Notes under the pieces: generated by a model | The model's database searches: none | What the model saw: the letters and a program-made list of their open reading frames with translations, nothing else | Told to the model about the DNA's origin: nothing | From: Selaginella moellendorffii | Taxonomy: Eukaryota > Streptophyta > Lycopodiopsida > Selaginellales > Selaginellaceae | Length of the DNA: 64,000 nucleotides | NCBI RefSeq assembly: GCF_000143415.4 | Contig: NW_003314371.1 | Coordinates: forward strand, 331,031 to 395,030 | Reading direction: 5' to 3' | Translations under genes and position numbers: made by a program | Shown here: in pieces, positions 61,934 through 64,000 of the stretch | Numbering within the stretch: the first letter of the stretch is position 1 | How the letters are laid out: every line of letters begins with the position of its first letter

Positions 61934-62410
61934 CTAGTTGCTGCTCTGATCGCGCCAGAGAAAAGCGCCCACGGCGTACTCGCGCTTCTCCTCGAGAGTG
62001 CCCATGGCCGACGCGGGCAGCCCATACTCCTCGAGCAGCCGATCGATCTGCCACTCGGGCATGGTCGCGTACTGCTGCTTGCTAAAGCGCGGGTAGTGGA
62101 GCGGCATCTGGAACTCGTAGGGTACGCCCGGATTCTTCACCACGGACGAGTAGGGGCAGCGGCCAAGGTGCTGCCCATCGCTGATGGTGGCGAAATCCTC
62201 CACGGACCACTGCCGCCGCATCATCGCGGGCTTCTCGCCGAGATCGATCTCCTCCGCGTAGCCATCGCGATCGACCTGGGCCTTCTTGTCGGGATCGTAG
62301 ACGAGATCTACGATCTGGCGCACCACGGGGAGATTGGAGAGGCTGAAGTTCCGGACGGGCGGAGCACCATCGCGGATTGGAGACGAATCAAACGCTGAAG
62401 ACGCTGGCAT
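61934..62410 (-). CDS. DUF7722-3B: DUF7722-domain protein
   Basis: Intronless, 158 residues. The N-terminal half is unlike the other members (FSLSNLPVVRQIVDLVYDPDKKAQVDRDGYAEEIDLGEKPAMMRRQWSVEDFATISD). The core is RCPYSSVVKNPGVPYEFQMPLHYPRFSKQQYATMPEWQIDRLLEEYGLPASAMGTLEEKREYAVGAFLWR, followed by DQSSN. It is the third member of the local family and the only one with the long N-terminal region. The corresponding locus in block A is a chimeric relic. Confidence 0.87.
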   Translation of the reverse strand: MPASSAFDSSPIRDGAPPVRNFSLSNLPVVRQIVDLVYDPDKKAQVDRDGYAEEIDLGEKPAMMRRQWSVEDFATISDGQHLGRCPYSSVVKNPGVPYEFQMPLHYPRFSKQQYATMPEWQIDRLLEEYGLPASAMGTLEEKREYAVGAFLWRDQSSN

Positions 62411-64000
62411 TGCTTTGCTTTACTTTTCTTTTTCCCTATGATCAACGGAGGAGAGAAGGGCAGTACTTATAAGGCCCTGGACTCGCTGACGTGGCAGCGT
62501 CTGGGCCGTAGGAAATTTAGGGCACCGCGTTCTTCCCACTGCTGTTTCCCAAAAAAGGGAACCGCTTTTGCTTCCAAACTCGGTGACCTGGCCGCCGGAA
62601 GTTTAGGGCCACGCGTAAATGCCGCGAGGAAATGCGCATATGCTCTAGGAGGAGATTCCGACAACTAACGTAATATTCTTAGTGTTCATTGCAATATTGT
62701 TTAGGAGCTTAGAGAGGAAATGAAAGACTCTCTGCTATTGGTTTGATGACCACATAAAGTCCAGCTTTTTGTGTGTAAGATTTTTATGAAGACCAGTACT
62801 ATGCCAATTTCACGGGGTGAGGTGATTGAAATCAAGTATTTGAGTAAAAACATCAACCTCCTCAAGCTTGTTGACAAAAGCTTCACTAAAAATCTTTGAA
62901 CAAGGAGATCTATCACTCAATGCTTATAGTAAGAAATTCTGGGAGTTATGCCTTGATTTACTACAGTCTTGATTTCCAAGATCTGTTGTTCCTAAAAATT
63001 ATTCAGAAGAATGTCAAGAAGCAAATGATGCCATTTCCAAGCTAAAATATTTTTGTTAAGTGAATTGTCACCTATAATAATTTGTGCTTGGTTTACTTGA
63101 ATATTCTTAAGATTTGCTCTGACTCAAGATTGTTCAGCTCCTAGATGGTCCAAGTTATGCTCCTCGTGGACAATGCTCTGTGAGGCCTATGTTGCCAAGT
63201 TATAAGATGCTTTCAACGTACATAGCAATAAGGATGCATGAGACAGCCAGTATAAGGAAGAGACCATGGAATTGGCCTGAATCAAGGCTGCTCAAGAGAA
63301 GGAATGTGAGTTCATGTTGTCACTGGAGGGTCCTCCCAGATATCACCAAAGGCTCTTCACTCAGTTTTTCTTTTAAGTTCAAAGTTCATGCTGGGGACAT
63401 GCCACAACTGGAAATGCAGTGACTTTTTTCCTATTCTTCCTTGCAAGCATACAAAAGGTAAAACAAGTAGAAGAGTTAATCCATTTATTTGGCAATTGAA
63501 GAAGTCAAGTTTGTCAACATCAACTTTAGTTGTTCTAGTGCTCTCTTTCAAAGTAATCTTCATGCTGTAGGTTTAAGTGGATCTAGCATGAGCTCAGTCA
63601 TTAAAATTCTGACCCTGTCACTGGAAATTGACACATCTAGCCACAATATCAGGAAGTACAACTTATGATGGCTAAGTAAGCACATAAACCTGGAATGGTT
63701 TCTCTTCTCTATAGTAGTGATGAACTTATGATCTCAATAACGATAATTATCTGCATTGTATGTATGATTTATAAAATTATAGCATGTTGTTGGAAAACTA
63801 TGGCATGATATTTGATGCTTAAGTATGCTATTGGGTCATGAGAATTTATGTTGAGGTGTGAATTTATATGAATTTTTAATAGAAGGAAGTTGGTTGAATC
63901 TTGAAAGTTTGTATTCTTAGACTGAAAGTCATTTTTTCTCTAGGATGAAAAATTTTTCAAAATTTTTTTTAGGCTTTTCCAATGGTTGACTTATTGATTA
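62411..64000. other. Gene-free tail, strongly AT-rich from about 62,660
   Basis: 62,411-62,660 is GC-rich sequence upstream of DUF7722-3B. From about 62,660 to the end the composition shifts abruptly to AT-rich, with short open frames only. Pieces such as VIEIKYLSKNINLLKLVDKSFTKN (about 62,830) recall the end of a copia-type polyprotein, but the match is too weak to call. A decayed mobile element is possible. I find no terminal repeats within the window. Confidence 0.4.

Larger units (their letters stand above)
51009..62120 (+). repeat. Tandem duplication block B
   Basis: About 11.1 kb, the second copy of block A (40568-50040), in direct orientation with an offset of about 10.3-10.6 kb over most landmarks. 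It is longer than A because of the inserted gene at 56,004-56,944, a second partial helicase copy (57,270-58,445) and a decayed PPR gene (60,690-61,760) between DUF7722-2 and -3. It is shorter at the helicase because of internal deletions. Confidence 0.85.

Noticed and set aside
62801-62900. Copia-type polyprotein end
   Set aside because: The resemblance (EIKYLS, DKSFTKN) is short, followed by stops, and unsupported by any other retroelement domain or long terminal repeat in the window.
1-64000. tRNA genes, CRISPR arrays, bacterial operons
   Set aside because: A visual search for T-loop GTTCRANYC sequences in a cloverleaf context found none outside coding regions; there are no regularly spaced short repeats with unique spacers, and every gene shows eukaryotic features.

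Overview
The window is nuclear DNA of a vascular land plant, most likely a lycophyte of the Selaginella moellendorffii type. Evidence: plant-only families (PYR/PYL receptor, DUF26 receptor kinases, Pol V largest subunit with a DeCL domain, a MOM1-like protein, PPR proteins, DUF7722 proteins), very short introns (about 50-70 nt) in almost every spliced gene, tightly packed genes and a candidate ciliary gene (lycophyte sperm are flagellated). There is no prokaryotic operon structure and no CRISPR.

Layout. 1-11.2 kb: a cysteine-rich receptor kinase running off the left edge (-), an ABA receptor (-), arginyl-tRNA-protein transferase ATE (+), the U3 snoRNP protein IMP4 (-), a probable plastid-targeted unknown (+), a 2 kb gene-poor stretch with a decayed cysteine-synthase fragment, and a second receptor kinase cut short in its kinase domain (+). 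11.2-16.9 kb: a membrane-anchored cysteine-synthase-like enzyme (-), a candidate axonemal protein (-), a U3 snoRNA gene with a plant Pol III-type promoter (+), and an intronless PRP31 retrocopy (-). 17-35.3 kb: a chromatin and silencing stretch with NRPE1 (Pol V largest subunit, +), an RMA-type RING E3 ligase (-), a MOM1-like protein with CW, PHD, chromo and degenerate SNF2 domains (+), and an NFRKB/INO80G-like protein (-). 35.5-40.7 kb: two intronless PPR genes tail to tail, then isoprenylcysteine methylesterase ICME.

40.6-62.1 kb is a large tandem duplication. Block A (about 40.57-50.04 kb) and block B (about 51.01-62.12 kb) carry the same gene order: ICME 3' end, two Ole e 1-like proline-rich proteins (ORP1, ORP2), an SRS2/UvrD-type helicase, and three DUF7722 genes. 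The copies have decayed in a complementary way. The helicase and ICME survive only in A. ORP2, DUF7722-2 and DUF7722-3 survive only in B. ORP1 and DUF7722-1 survive in both. In block B the dead helicase exists as two pieces sharing one internal deletion junction and flanking an unrelated intact gene of unknown function (56,004-56,944). After 62.66 kb the sequence turns strongly AT-rich with no gene I can support.

Functional links: NRPE1 and the MOM1-like protein both belong to plant transcriptional silencing, and IMP4 and U3 snoRNA belong to the same rRNA-processing particle. Whether these neighbourhoods mean anything is unproven. Exon boundaries were read by eye from GT/AG sites and reading frame.
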